DNA of 64,000 nt, from positions 30,001 through 94,000 of the forward strand of contig JAXCGZ010000059.1 of assembly GCA_037179515.1 (NCBI GenBank). The letters run 5' to 3'. The stretch's first letter is position 1, and every line of letters begins with the position of its first letter. The stretch is from Halocaridina rubra (lineage: Eukaryota; Arthropoda; Malacostraca; Decapoda; Atyidae). Below the pieces are notes generated by a model. It saw only the letters and a program-made list of their open reading frames with translations, made no database searches and was not told the origin of the DNA. A program made the translations under genes and the position numbers. Shown here in pieces: positions 24,561-35,960 of this stretch.

Positions 24561-25170
24561 TAAGTGGTAGAAGAGGAGGAGGATGGCGGAAAAGTGCCTC
24601 TGAGGCGGTTGATTGTTTACTAAAATTATTATTATTTTTTTTTTTTTTTGCATGGGCGTTATTCGCAAATTTCGTATTTTTTTACTATAATTTTTTGGGG
24701 GCATTATTGCAATTTTGCAGTTAAAAAACGCAGAAAAAAGGAACAAGGTGTATTAAAATTTCCAAGATTTTCATTATTTTATTGATAAAAATAAGTATTT
24801 CCTAGCCTAAGAATAATAAAACAGTAAAAAATAGTAAAAAACATAAATTTAAACATATAACTCACAGTATTGCACCATGTGAAATACTGTACGATAGCGT
24901 ACACTGTATTGGCGTCTTGCAAAATGCAAAGGCTCACACCTACGTGAAATAGTTCATGGGATGCTACTGGCTGGAAGGGTGGGAGAAAACGAATCACATA
25001 ATTAATTTTCTGTATGTCTTGTATCATGGGGTCTGATAGGCTTTTTGATTGAAGCTTGGTTCTTCCACCATCTTGCATTGTCTCGCCTTGCCCATTCAGT
25101 GCGCCGTTCGCGTTTTGTTCTTAATACGTTGTGCTTGTGATTTTTTTATTAACGTATTTCAACCTCTGCA

Positions 25171-26922
25171 ATGCCTCCCAAGCGTCCTCCATCTTCTAAG
25201 GCTTCTGGTAGTGAGCCTAAGCGGCAAAGGAAGATGTTAACCATAACAGAAAAGGTAAAACTGTTAGATATGCTTAAAGAAGGAAGAAGGTTTGCGGATG
25301 TTGGCCGTCATTTTGGCCTCAACGTATCTACTGTTCGCTAAATCAAAAAGGACGAGGCAAATATCAAGAAAACAGAAACAATTTCATTTAGTAAAACAGC
25401 GAAGAGGGCCGTAACACCCCGCAATAAGATAACAGTGCGGATGGAATCTGCTTTGGCCCTGTGGATTACTGATTGCATACAGAACATCAGCAAAGACACC
25501 AATATCATACAAACAAAGGTGAAGAAGCTGTAAGATACATTCACTGCAAATGAAGCGACGACAACCGTGGAGAGGAGGAGAGAGAAGATATCGACGACTC
25601 ACAACCAGGACCCTCCAGTGATTCTCTACTGAGGAAACAATCATTCATGGCAAGCAAGGGAAGGTTCACCAAATTTCAAAAATGCTATGGCCTAAAGAGC
25701 ATTTCAGTTTATGGCAAAGCTGCCTCTGCAGATACAGCTGCAGTTGAAGGTTCTGTGAACAACGATTTTAAGAAAATTATCGCCGAAGGGGAATATGCTC
25801 CTGAGAAAGTGCTTAACATAGATGAGACTGTGTTATTTTGGAAGAGAATGCCGTCTCGCACTTTTTTCTTCAAGGAAGAAGCTAAAGCCCAGGGATTTAA
25901 AGCACACAAAGACCGCGTTACCCTCATCATGTGCAGGAATGCTGCGGGCTTCATGTTAAACCCCGGGTTTATCTACAAGTCAATGAACCCTAGGGCTTTG
26001 AAGAATAAGAATCTGCTGCCAGTGTATTGGATGCATAACCCTAAGGCCTGGATCACGAAAAGCCTCACATCGGACTGGTTTCACCAATGCTATAGCTCTC
26101 AGGTTAAAATTTATCTTGCAGAAAAGGGCCTTGAGTTTAAAGTCCTTCTTTTAATGGATAATGCTGGTGGCCATGCAACTACTCTTGAATATGATGGTGT
26201 TCAAGTAGAGTTCCTGCCACCGAATACAACATCAATGATTCAGCCTATGGATCATGGCGTTATTCGTGCGTTCAAGGCCCTCTACACACGAAATGCCCTA
26301 GTGAACCTGGTTGAATCCATGGATTCAGACAAAGAATTCTCAATGAAGACTTACTGGCATAATTACACGATTGCTACAAGCCTTCAAAATATTCAGAATG
26401 CAATCAATGAGATGAAGCCAGCCACAATCAATGCCAGCTGAAAGAAATTGTGGCCCTGAGTCATCTACGACTACAAGGGATTCGCTCCTGACGAAGTCCA
26501 TAACTCGGCAGTTGCGAAAGCTGTGAAGTTGGCTGCATTGCTAGGAGGAGAAGGCTTTAAAGATATGACTCATGAAGACATGAATGAAATGATCAACTGC
26601 CACTCGCAGCCTCTGACTGATGAAGACTTGGAGAAAATGACAATTTCAGCGAGCGAGCGAAGAAGAGGAAGAACCAGAGGAAACGCACGAAGAAATTGAA
26701 GAACCTGGCCTTACTCTCGAATGTCTGGCAGCCATGTATAAATGTGTGAAAGCAATCCAACAACTCTCGCAAGAACATGACAATAATATGGTTCATTGGG
26801 TGACCTTCTGCAATCTTCTCGACAATGCCATGATTCCTTAAAAGACTATCTTCCAACAAAAGAAGAAACAGCGACAGCAACTCCCCATTACCATGTTCTT
26901 CTCTCGCAAAAAGCAGCCGTAA
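25171..26922 (+). pseudogene. Jerky/Tigger-type transposase, recently inactivated
   Basis: The ATG at 25171 opens MPPKRPPSSKASGSEPKRQR, then a psq-type HTH (EKVKLLDMLKEGRRFADVGR...STVR) ended by an in-frame TAA. CENP-B-like text follows with a further stop and frameshifts. From 25647 a 264-residue open stretch holds the DDE core. NIDETVLFWKRMPSRTF carries the first aspartate (about residue 58), LLLMDNAGGHAT the second (about 173) and FLPPNTTSMIQPMDHGVI the third (about 202). A TGA replaces a Trp codon before KKLWP near 26440. The frame ends with RQQLPITMFFSRKKQ. It cleaved and joined DNA at TA sites when alive; as it stands it is broken but only moderately decayed. Confidence 0.88.
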
Positions 26923-26966
26923 AGCTGTCATTGGCTGTGGAATAATTTCTTCTGGAGTCTATACAC

Positions 26967-27290
26967 GTCATCACCACCTCATTCACGGTAAGTTTACCTA
27001 TCACATTCATATAAATTTACGCTTGCATGCTGTCATTTATAAAGTAAAGGGTGGTTTTTTAACAGTGCAGGGAGGGTTTATACAGTAAAGGTAAAAATAA
27101 ATGTAAAATAGTTATGTATATGAGTATGTCACGTCATCATCACCTCATTCACAGTAAGTTTACCTAAAACTTTCATATAAATTTACGCTTGCATGCTGTT
27201 ATAAATAAAGTAAAGGGTGGTTTTTTAACAAAGCAGGGAAGGTTTATACAGTAAAGGTAAAAATAGATGTAAAATACCTATGTATATAGG
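26967..27290 (+). repeat. ~160-bp tandem duplication at the Tigger right end
   Basis: Two units share CACCTCATTCAC, TTTACGCTTGCATGCTGT, AAAGTAAAGGGTGGTTTTTT and TTTATACAGTAAAGGTAAAA in order, just inside the right terminal repeat. Confidence 0.85.
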
Positions 27291-27634
27291 GTGATCCTAC
27301 TTCGCGGAAATTCACCTATCATGGCCACTCCCGGAACCGAACCCCCGCAATAAACGAGGGGTTACTGTAAATCATATTACAGAAAGAGAAAACAGCTACC
27401 TCATCAATACAAAAACTAATGCTTTTCACTCTAAAATTACATAGAAACAATATTAGTTAATCAAATCTGTGTCAATTAAGCTAAAAAATTTGCTATACAA
27501 TCTTTGCAAAATTAGTAACAACAAAAAAATAAAAAAATATCCACCACTATAGGAATCTAATTACAAACTGTATAATGGAAAAAAAAATATAGAATCCAAC
27601 AGTCAATAACTAGCAGTATTTTAAAATTGTTATA

Positions 27635-28351
27635 CAGTCGAACCTCTGGTAGCAAACTTAATCCGTTCATTGAACCCCATTTGCGAATCAAAGTATTTAC
27701 AAACCAAAACAATTTTTCCCATTAAAATTATTGTAAATCCAATTGATCCGTTAACCATCCTCAGAAATATACTATTTTTTACGGGTTTATATGTGGCAAA
27801 ACTATAGAATGGAATTAAAAATACCCTTAATTATAGAAAAATGCTGTAACACTAAAACCATGATAATTGTACTGCACTTTACCTTTGTGGTTGACAGCTG
27901 TTGGGACACATGGATGGTGGTGGAGGAGGAGTACAGATGGTCAATTTCGCAACGTCATATTGCTTGGTGAGATCAAAAACACGAACACCATTCTCATGTT
28001 TAACTATTATTTCTTTCTTTGTTTCCACAGTAATACATTTAGGCTTTTTAACGCCACTATCACTAACACTTTTCACTTCCTTAGGAGCCATAATGAAGGC
28101 TCATTTAAAGTAAAAAACAAAAAATCTGAAAATCTGCAAAGAAAGAACAAAGAGCGATCTTTACAGTGCATGCACCAATGCAGAACTAAGAGCAAACATG
28201 TAGTAGCCCGGGACCTTAGGGATATGTGCGTGCGTATATGTGTTCGTGCCTCGAAACATTGTTTGTGGGTCGATTCAAAATCTGTTTGCAAATCGTGTTC
28301 GTAAGTGGATTTGTTCGTGGGTGGGAGCATTTGCGACTGGCGGTCTGACTG
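27635..28351 (-). mobile_element. Internally deleted Tigger element (717 bp)
   Basis: Both ends are visible, CAGTCGAACCTCTGG at the left and GGCGGTCTGACTG at the right, with TA on each side (27633-27634 and 28352-28353). On the minus strand an ATG at 28091 opens MAPKEVKSVSDSGVKKPKCI, the Tigger N-terminus. After the helix-turn-helix start it jumps to PPPPPSMCPNSCQPQR and a stop, the transposase C-terminus. The DDE core was thus deleted and the two coding ends fused in frame. It resembles the family of the 12519-14847 element. Confidence 0.9.
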
Positions 28352-28353
28352 TA

Positions 28354-29389
28354 TATCAACAATACAGTGGTTTTCTACTTCAAGAAGTTAGAAAATAGAA
28401 ATATTAATTTACCCCCTTTATATACTGTGTACAGAGAGAATCCCTTATCTAAATTTACCCATTCTAATATGACTACAGAAGAACCTCTACTTACATGATC
28501 ATACACATGCAGATATATAATAATGTAGCAAATCTACGACTAATGAAAAATGTGCAGAAAGTCATTGACTGAAGGCAGTGCTATATTTATTTCAGAAATA
28601 TGGATAAATACATTGCATGGCAACCTAAATCAGGCTTCCATTATTTCTGTAGTTTACTGCATATTATTTAGATTTCATTTGCATAGTTACAGCTAAATAT
28701 TTAAAAAGTTTATATATATTTTGATTCTAGCTTTCTAAACTCACAAAGTTGTCAGTAATTAATATCTAAATTTTAATATGGCCAATTAATTATACTTTGC
28801 TTGTGATATGCTAAAAACATATTGTAAAGTATTATCTGACATCTGTAAGTATGGATATTCATAGGGGTTCTCAGTAGTTAGATGTTAGGAATCTGGGTAT
28901 CAAGACCTAATTTGCAATAATGACGCTTTTAATGCAATTAGAACCCATCCATCCAAATATCCAACAACAAGCTCCATATATATCTCTGAAATACTGCAAT
29001 ACAGTTATTACTGAAGTTATGTTAATCATGCTTTAGTTAAAAGTGTATCATCTACAGTTCACTCGTAACATACTCAAGGAAACAATTCATACCCTATCTC
29101 GTAATGCTCAGATTCAGGTTTAGTAAACCTGCTTACAGTATGTGTTACACTATAAAGACTACTGTCCTGTACTGTTTTTACATATACTGTATAGTGTACA
29201 TGTAATTCAAACTGCATTATGTAAAGCTTAAGTAAATTACTGTAATCAAGGCATGATATAGAGTGTGAGGGAGTTTGGGATTAGATTATGTGCAAAGCAT
29301 TGATAACTTTATAGAAGAGTTTTGAAAGCACATGAACCCTAACTTGTGCAGCAAGTGACGGCAATAATTGATCGAATAAGATGCAGGAC
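28354..29389. other. No gene recognised (TM2D2 intron 3)
   Basis: AT-rich intronic sequence with no supported exon or repeat other than scattered TACTGTA/TACAGTA words. Confidence 0.4.
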
Positions 29390-29590
29390 AACTCTGTGTG
29401 TGTGTACATGCATGCCTGAACGAGCGTGTGTGACCGCATGCCTGCACAGGTGTCTCTGCGTGTGCGTGCCTGCGCATGTCTCTCTGCGTGTGTGCACGCG
29501 TGCCTGCACATGTGTCTCTGCGTGCATGCCTGTACATGCGTGTGTGTCTGTGTGCATGCCTGCACACATGCATGTGTGTATGTGCATGTA
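29390..29590. repeat. Degenerate TG/GC minisatellite, alternating purine-pyrimidine
   Basis: About 200 bases of imperfect units such as TCTCTGCGTGTGTGCACGCG and GCCTGCACATGTGTCTCTGC. It is nearly strict alternating purine-pyrimidine over long stretches, a sequence type prone to Z-DNA. It lies about 36 bases past the donor of TM2D2 exon 3, at the start of intron 3. The open frames across it (His/Thr/Arg rich) are repeat artefacts. Confidence 0.8.
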
Positions 29591-29625
29591 AATAAATAAA
29601 TTAGGCTTATAAAAAGGAAACTTAC

Positions 29626-29741
29626 TTTATGCAAGGAAATCCGTCTCTAAGAAATCTTCTGTCTCCACAACAGTCAATACCATCCAAAACCCTACACCAC
29701 ACCTTGGTAATTTCTACATCCTCATATTGCTGCCCACCGAA
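29626..29741 (-). CDS. TM2D2: TM2D2 exon 3
   Basis: Bounded by CTCTTCCAG (AG at 29742-29743) and GTAAG (29625-29624). It encodes FGGQQYEDVEITKVWCRVLD, then GIDCCGDRRFLRDGFPCI plus two bases of a lysine codon. This is the cysteine-rich extracellular/lumenal region before the TM2 domain and matches the FGGQ-Y-DVE...CRALDGIEC...FLR...PCIK pattern of TM2D2 proteins. It is 116 bases long; the phase fits exons 2 and 4 exactly. Confidence 0.95.
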
Positions 29742-30229
29742 CTGGAAGAGTAAAGAAATAAGAACAGCTAACTTATTGAGCATGAGTTACAGTATTCAAA
29801 ATTATTCATGATGCATCACATTCATGCTGGTGTTTTCTAAGCTAGGTATAAATTAAACCAAAAAGTTTAATGACTCCAAAAAGTACCCATCTCTTGTGAC
29901 ATTTAAGAATTTAACTTGTCATACACCTAAAAGTCTAAGTATAACATATGATGAATTAATGTCATTTAAAATACAAGTCACATACGTCAAAAACAAACTT
30001 GACACTAAGATCTAAGGCCCTCAGGTCACTTCCCCATTCAACATTCAGACACGAAAAAGAAAAGACCATAACAGTACACAAACAATATACTTGCTCAGTG
30101 ATGGATATACAAGCCCTGCTTGGGCTTCTGCCCTCAATAATGCACACTATAACACCATTAAGACTATACAAAAATAATCACAGGCTGCGCAGCTCCTACA
30201 CCTACAGCCCTCTTACACCAAGAAACGAA

Positions 30230-30520
30230 AGTGCTTAAAGACCATCTTGACATGAAAGGCACATAAATACCCTCTGCAGCCTTCAGAAACCAACTCCACC
30301 AACTACATTACATGGAAGAAAGCCAACATATACCAAGGAACATTAAAGAAACACCTAGCACACAATATCACAGACAAATACTGCCATCTCTTCCCCCTCC
30401 CACCTGAAACCAGCCTCTTCAAACATATCCATACCCAATACACTCGCCGCTTCATTCAGTCACTTAATGACAACACACAGCAGTATGCACAATCTCCTGA
30501 CATTCATCCTTAAGACTTTT
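30230..30520 (+). mobile_element. LINE fragment, endonuclease-to-RT linker
   Basis: One open frame reads NYITWKKANIYQGTLKKHLA, HNITDKYCHLFPLPPETSLF and QYTRRFIQSLNDNTQQY. The TWKKANI...F-PLPPETSL pattern is typical of the region between endonuclease and RT of Jockey-type LINEs. Broken frames flank it; related text may extend to about 30780. It lies in TM2D2 intron 2. Confidence 0.45.
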
Positions 30521-31059
30521 ATCTTTCCCATGAAGGAAGAAACCACCAAGACAGGTTGTGATGTAGGTACCACCCAGTGCTCTTGAGCTATCAAAAGAGG
30601 CTGGACAGCTCCATCAAAACTTCCTGTCTAGGATGTGCCACATCTACTCAAAATCAAATACATCACGGACAACTACGCAGCACACAACCACATAGCCTAT
30701 GCCAACAACACCGCATATGCTCTGTGAAAAAGCCTGGGATCGGCAGTGGCCTTGATTAGGGACTCAGGGCTTACTTCATCAGGTTGCTTAGAGAAAGCCA
30801 GCAACAACGAGCTCATACATATACTGCATACAAATTATTATGATTGAGTAGCCTAATCGGTTGAGAAGTTAGGTGATAAAAAATATAGTAAAACTAATAA
30901 AATTGAAGACAAGAAATTACAGTCTATAATTATAGTTACTGATATGAATATCAGTAAAATTCATACTGTAAATATTAATATTGTACTGTACACAAAAATA
31001 ATATATCAATAAATGCAAATGTCAATGACAAAATATGAAATTTCATTATTATTCCTTAC

Positions 31060-31147
31060 TTTTACACAGCCATGTCCTTCCTCATCTCGAGCTGACTGAT
31101 TGCCATGATGGTCCACAGGTCTGTCACATTCAATGAATTCTAGTGGT
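31060..31147 (-). CDS. TM2D2: TM2D2 exon 2
   Basis: 88-base exon bounded by ATTTTTCAG (AG at 31148-31149) and GTAAGG (31059-31054). It encodes PLEFIECDRPVDHHGNQSAR then DEEGHGCVK. This matches the LP-EFIEC-DPVDH-GN...GYGCLK segment of TM2D2. The first base completes a leucine codon split with exon 1, and the exon ends in phase 0. Confidence 0.94.
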
Positions 31148-31203
31148 CTGAAAAATTTTAGGAACCATGAGTTTCTCCGTTAAAATAATTGAATAGAATA
31201 CAA

Positions 31204-31329
<126 letters not shown>

Positions 31330-31336
31330 ACTCTCT

Positions 31337-32277
31337 CTTCTTCTTCTCTCCTCTCTTCTTCTTCTTCTTCTTCTTCTTCTTCTTCTTCTTCTTCTGCCAG
31401 CAACTATCAACCACTAAAGTAAAGTGTAATACAATTATCATGTTTTATTTTAAAATTAGAGTAGGGGGTCCCCACTTTGTGCCAGGGTTCCGTTTCTGAC
31501 AGTTGACCTAAAGTGGATTTCGACTTAAGTTGAAACACACCTATAATTTGAACCTAGGTCTGAGGAGACTCGGCCAGGTGAGTCTGGAGGCAAAAGAATA
31601 TACAGTACTTAATCTATGGTTATAATCTAAGTTTTCATCGTAAGATATAGCATAACAACACTACATGTACAGTATACTAAATATAAAAATATTAAAACTA
31701 CAGTAATAGAAAACTGTACAGTACAATATGTCTTACCTTTACTCTCATAACTCCATTTCAGGTGTCTTAATGAGAAATTTATTGCTACTGCTCTACTTCA
31801 GTATAATTATCACTGTATCATCATCATTAATTTTAGTATTACTACTACTGTTATTATTATTATCTGTTCACTTGTTAGCTATATTTCTGTTCACTGTAAG
31901 TGTATATATTACCCTTTTACTTATTTGTTCATTTACATGTCTACTTATAAGTGGAAAATGACATTGCAAGGGATGGTAGCCCCCCACCCTAATAATTTCT
32001 GCTAACACACTGGGAAACTCTTTTGCTGCTTTCTCATCACCACTAGCTAGAACCTTCACCTTGCATCCATAGGTTATGCAAATTAGCATGACTCTTGAAA
32101 CGATTAAACCAATCCTAACTGGACACAAACTCTTCACTTGCACTCCCTTCCCTGAGTGGAACAGATTAATTAGATTTATATTAACTTAAATAGAAAAAAA
32201 ATTTTCAGCTCACGACATTTCAATCGGCGAATGGGGTTAAGGAATGGTTTAAATTCATGACCAGACGTTGTAATGTG
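31337..32277 (+). mobile_element. Remnant 3' part of a Tigger element
   Basis: It begins with a (TTC)n tract at 31337-31395 running into GCCAGCAACTATCAACCACT, the same codons (ASNYQPL) that end the transposase of the 12519-14847 element. At 32190-32277 the subterminal motif GGCGAATGGGGTTAAGGAAT and a decayed right TIR follow, with TA after it (32278-32279). The middle holds unrelated sequence, including a TAGGGGGTCCCCACTTTGTG string at 31462 like the end of the MITE at 62945. Confidence 0.6.
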
Positions 32278-32419
32278 TACAAATACAGTACACTATACAC
32301 AATTTCCATTTTCCAATTTGGCCAGAGTCGAATGGCTTAACACCAGCGAATGAGCACAAAAACAATAATATGGCATACAAGAGGGAAGTGGGCCACGCAT
32401 CTTTTTCCCTCCTTTCCCA

Positions 32420-33680
32420 TTATCACGGCATTAAACAATCTTTCATCTCAAACACATTTAGTTTCCGTCTCTCACTTACTTTCATACCCCATAACTCTGA
32501 TCCATACATCACAGTTGGCACAACCACTTTCTCATACAAAAGTTTCTTAACATTCATTTCCAACCTTTTATTCTTCATCACTCCTTTCAACGCACCCAAC
32601 ACTTTACATCCTTCATTCACACTGTGACACACATCTGCTTCCACTCCACCATTTGTAGCTATAACCGTGCCTAAATACTTAAACTGATCAACTTCCTCAA
32701 GTGTCTCTCCATTCAACTTAACATTCAATCCCGCACGATCCTCATTTCTTGTAAACCTCATAACCTTAATCTTTTCCTACATTCACTCGCAACTTCCTTC
32801 TCTCACACACCATTCCAAATTCTGACACTAACTGACACAGCTTCTCCTATGAATCTGCCACCACCACAGTATCATCTGCAAACAGCAACTGATTCAGCTC
32901 CCACTCGTTATCATCCCCATCTACCATTCTCAAACCTCGACCACGCACTCACTCATTCACCTCTCTTACGACTCCATCAATATACAAATTGAACAGCCAT
33001 GGTGACATCACACATCCCTGTCTCAGTCCCACACTCACTGGAAACCACTCACTCACTTCATTCCCTACCCTAACACAAGCTCTACTGCCCTTATACAAAC
33101 TCTTCACTGCATGCAACAGTTTACCATTAATTCCATATACCCTCAAAACATTCCGCACTGACTCTCTATCAACTCTATCATACGCTTTCTCTAGATCCAA
33201 AAATGCAAAATACACATCCTTATCCTTTGCTAAATATTCTTCACAAAACTCCCTAACTATAAAAATCTGATCTATACAACCTCTACGTCTCCTAAAACCA
33301 CTCTGCACTTCTGCGATCACATTTTCTGTCTTATCCCTAATCCTATTAATCAGAATCCTACCATACACTTTTCCTACCACACTCAACAAACTTATACCCC
33401 TAAAATTACTGCATTCATACACGTCTCCCTTACCTTTGCCTAGGGGCACTATACAAGCAATCACCCATTCCACTGGCACCACTGACAACATAAAGCATAC
33501 TGTATAGTAAACACTCTCACTAACCATTCCAATGCAGTCACACCCCCTTCTTTCAACATCTCTGCTCTCACACCATCCATTCCAGGTGCTTTACCTGCTT
33601 TCGCTTCATGCTGAATATATAATACAGGACTTTGTGTTTTTATCATTAAGCACACTACTCTACGTAAACTCCACATTTAT
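32420..33680 (-). mobile_element. LINE copy, RT domain (family 2)
   Basis: The minus strand encodes a reverse transcriptase in order: KAGKAPGMDGVRAEMLKEGG (about 33580), IACIVPLGKGKGD, NFRGISLLSVVGKVY, SGFRRRRGCIDQIF, FAFLDLEKAYDRVDRES with the first palm aspartates (about 33190), VGLRQGCVMSPWLFNLYIDG (about 33010), LLFADDTVVVADS with the catalytic DD (about 32870), then FKYLGTVIATNGG, VPTVMYGSELWGMK and ERRKLNVFEMK. At least three stops or frameshifts break it. It is 5' truncated; no endonuclease is seen. It lies in TM2D2 intron 1. The clade is uncertain, possibly RTE-like. Confidence 0.9.
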
Positions 33681-33872
33681 ATTTAAAAGCTATAAAGTGG
33701 GAGAATAATTTTGGATTTCAGGTGGGAGTTTAACAGTAGACTGTATAGCCCATCAATGGAACATCCTTTCTTATTTCCACTCTAGAATTTACATAAAGCA
33801 ATATAATTTCATAAAATATGACCAGATTCTGAGTAACGTTATGCTTCTCCAATCATAAAAGTTATGTAAGTA

Positions 33873-34182
33873 CACACTCCCCAACTTACGAAAGAATTAG
33901 GTTCCACAAGTCCGTTCGTATGCTGTTTAGGTAAAAATAAAATACCCCTGTATACTGTACCGTACATACATATGCAGTACTGTACAGAACATAAGAGGAT
34001 GACAACAACTACGTAAAACATGAAGTATACAGTATTAAGGAATTTTAATACAGTAATAATAATGTAAAAATACAGTACAGTAAAGTAACACATACATCAA
34101 TACATGGATATATAATGGGTAGGTTTTAGTTCGTATCTGTGAATTTTTGTAACTCGGACATTCGTAAGTAAGGGCTATTCTG
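33873..34182. mobile_element. TA-flanked MITE (family shared with 7117-7411)
   Basis: Inverted ends of about 22 bases (left CACACTCCCCAACTTACGAA, right complement CAGAATAGCCCTTACTTACG) with TA on both sides (33871-33872 and 34183-34184). The non-coding 310-base interior contains many CTGTAC/TACAGTA words. It lies in TM2D2 intron 1. Confidence 0.8.
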
Positions 34183-34629
34183 TATTCATCTATGAATAAG
34201 GGACCAATTCCTCTGGAAAAAGAATAAACTACTGTATTCTTCAAATACACACACTACTACAGTAGTCTATAACCCTTAAAATACTATACCAATTTTCAAG
34301 CTTAAAGAACCCACATTTCAAACAGTTTCTACAGTTATTAATTGGAGGGCAATATATAAAAAATATGCAAGTAAAATGTCAACTTCCTGTAAAGTGAAGG
34401 AAAAACGTCAGGAAAGAAAAAATGTTTAAGCACAAAAACATAACATTTGACTTTCCTAGTCTATATCACACACTTGACTAATTTTTTTTCTTTTCATTTG
34501 TAGAAACCAGAGCAACAAACAATCCGAGTTAGTGAAACCCTAATGATCTAACCCATAACGTTAGATGCTTCCTGTAAATAACAAACAATATTCTTGTTAG
34601 TAATGTCACATTTGTCATCTTCTAAATTC

Positions 34630-34875
34630 CCAGAGGTACTAGCCTGCTGGCTAGTACAGTGGTAACGCGCTGGCTTCGCATTCACGAGGTCGAAAGATCG
34701 GTTCCCGTCCAAGACCGAGAGCTTAAGCTGTTTCCTGGCAGGTACTGCTGTGGTTGGACACCACAGTGGGGGGTTGGGGCTTGCCCTGGCTGACGAATAC
34801 CCATTGTATTGAAATGGAAATAAAGTTTGTTTTTCATTAGGCTACTGCCCCGGCCCTCACAGCCTCGACGACCCT
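34630..34875 (+). mobile_element. tRNA-derived SINE
   Basis: The head resembles a tRNA: CTAGTACAGTGGTAACGCGC (A-box like) and about 45 bases later GATCGGTTCCCGTCC (B-box like). A non-tRNA body follows. It lies in TM2D2 intron 1, just downstream of exon 1. A complete tRNA cloverleaf cannot be drawn, so it is not a tRNA gene. Confidence 0.7.
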
Positions 34876-35092
34876 TTTCCCAATGGCTCATATATGTAGT
34901 AAGAATAAACTGCTAAATTACCGTAAGAATTCCCCATTAAACAATTTTAATATACGCAATGTCACTTATTCATGACGTGTACGGAACACCCTAAGTATTT
35001 AACACTAAAATGACGAGTTACAGTAGAAGAAAAAAAATCCTGTTTAGGACCCGTCGGGAAAAATATTTCACTAGAACAATGTGTTTACTCAC

Positions 35093-35247
35093 AAAAACGA
35101 ACAATTGACTTTAGCTGAATGTGGTACACAGATATCTGAACCAGATGTAAAGTCTTCCGAAGGAACAACTGGTTCACTGAAAGCTTTTCTAATCACGAAA
35201 ATAAGAATCAATAACGGAATAATCACTACACATGCATTCCCTCTCAT
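35093..35247 (-). CDS. TM2D2: TM2D2 exon 1 (start and signal peptide)
   Basis: TM2D2 encodes a small two-pass membrane protein of the TM2D family (Drosophila relatives include almondex). Family work ties these proteins to Notch-pathway function and phagocytosis. The start ATG is at 35247-35245: MRGNACVVIIPLLILIFVIR is a clear signal peptide, followed by SEPVVPSEDFTSGSDICVPH and VNCSF. The donor is GTGAGT (35092-35087). The four exons (155 + 88 + 116 + 214 bases) join in phase to 573 bases, 190 residues plus stop, close to the vertebrate length of about 214. Introns are 3.9, 1.3 and 9.6 kb, filled with transposons. No TATA box is evident upstream. Confidence 0.92.
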
Positions 35248-35794
35248 GATTGTAAACAATGCACAACAGGGGTACCAACCTTATATTCTCAAGAGCGCAA
35301 AAATGAATGCACTTCATTATTATTTGCAAAATTTATTGGTATTTACTAATTCTTGTCATATCAACTAAACGCCTAAACTATCATATCATAGCAGCGTTAG
35401 GGCCGGTGTTTACTGATCAAGCTATTATGCATTACGCAATTAGGGTTGAACTAATCCTGTCGAAGTTGAAAGATGAAAAAAAAAAAATGCTAGTCATTAT
35501 ACACCTGCAATCTCTGAGATTAACCAAATATGACATCGATAAGATATTTCAAAATCAGTATTGTTTTAAATTCTTTGTATTTTAATTACCATGACTTTAT
35601 TGATCTAGATGAAGAGAAGAAATGTTGAACTGATAAGGACTGGAGGCGTAGCAAAATGCGCTAATTTAGCGCTTAATGAATCTCGCGAAATGAACTGGCA
35701 AGTTAGGTGTAAGTTATTTAAAATGATCAGGATTTGCTAGGGAATGCAGTCCAAAAAGAAATAAAGAGTACTTTGTATCATTGTTATCAGGTAT

Positions 35795-35960
35795 AAGAAA
35801 TGAGGGACCACGGTGCTTAGAATTCTCAACTCGAAAGGTGACAGACCAGCGATCGAGCCCTCCGTTGGGCGTTAGGAAGAGCATCCAGTCTTGATTCCCC
35901 AGCTCCAGTGTTTGTGTCCACACTTCATAATGGAGACTAATAATGTGGCCCATAAAAGAT
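35795..35960 (+). mobile_element. tRNA-derived SINE
   Basis: The head reads CACGGTGCTTAGAATTCTCA, then GCGATCGAGCCCTCC (B-box like). The body module is GGGCGTTAGGAAGAGCATCC. The same body module, on the opposite strand, occurs in the SINE at 20230-20400. Confidence 0.6.

Larger units (their letters stand above)
22999..27367 (+). mobile_element. 4.37-kb Tigger/jerky-type DNA transposon with a repeat-rich left half
   Basis: The ends are inverted repeats, left CAGTAACCCCTCGCTATACT and right complement CAGTAACCCCTCGTTTATTG. TA flanks both (22997-22998 and 27368-27369). The transposase occupies 25171-26922. The 2.1-kb left half is non-coding and built of repeated modules. A module with TTTTATTGATAAAA...AATAAAACAGTAA appears near 23150, 23340 and 24770. 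A ~200-base unit is doubled at 23620-24028, and a ~175-base unit is doubled at 24229-24560. The right flank has a ~160-base doubling at 26967-27290. Part of the left half recurs at 60757-62187. Confidence 0.9.

Noticed and set aside
25647..26441. A domesticated jerky-type host gene
   Set aside because: The DDE core is open, but the upstream DNA-binding part has stops, a TGA replaces Trp near 26440, and both TIRs and TA duplications are present, so it is an ordinary dead transposon.
29281..29634. His/Thr/Arg/Cys-rich open frames on both strands
   Set aside because: They read through the TG/GC minisatellite; no conserved domain or start context.
34630..34720. A tRNA gene
   Set aside because: A- and B-box-like strings are present, but no cloverleaf or anticodon arm can be drawn, and a SINE body follows.
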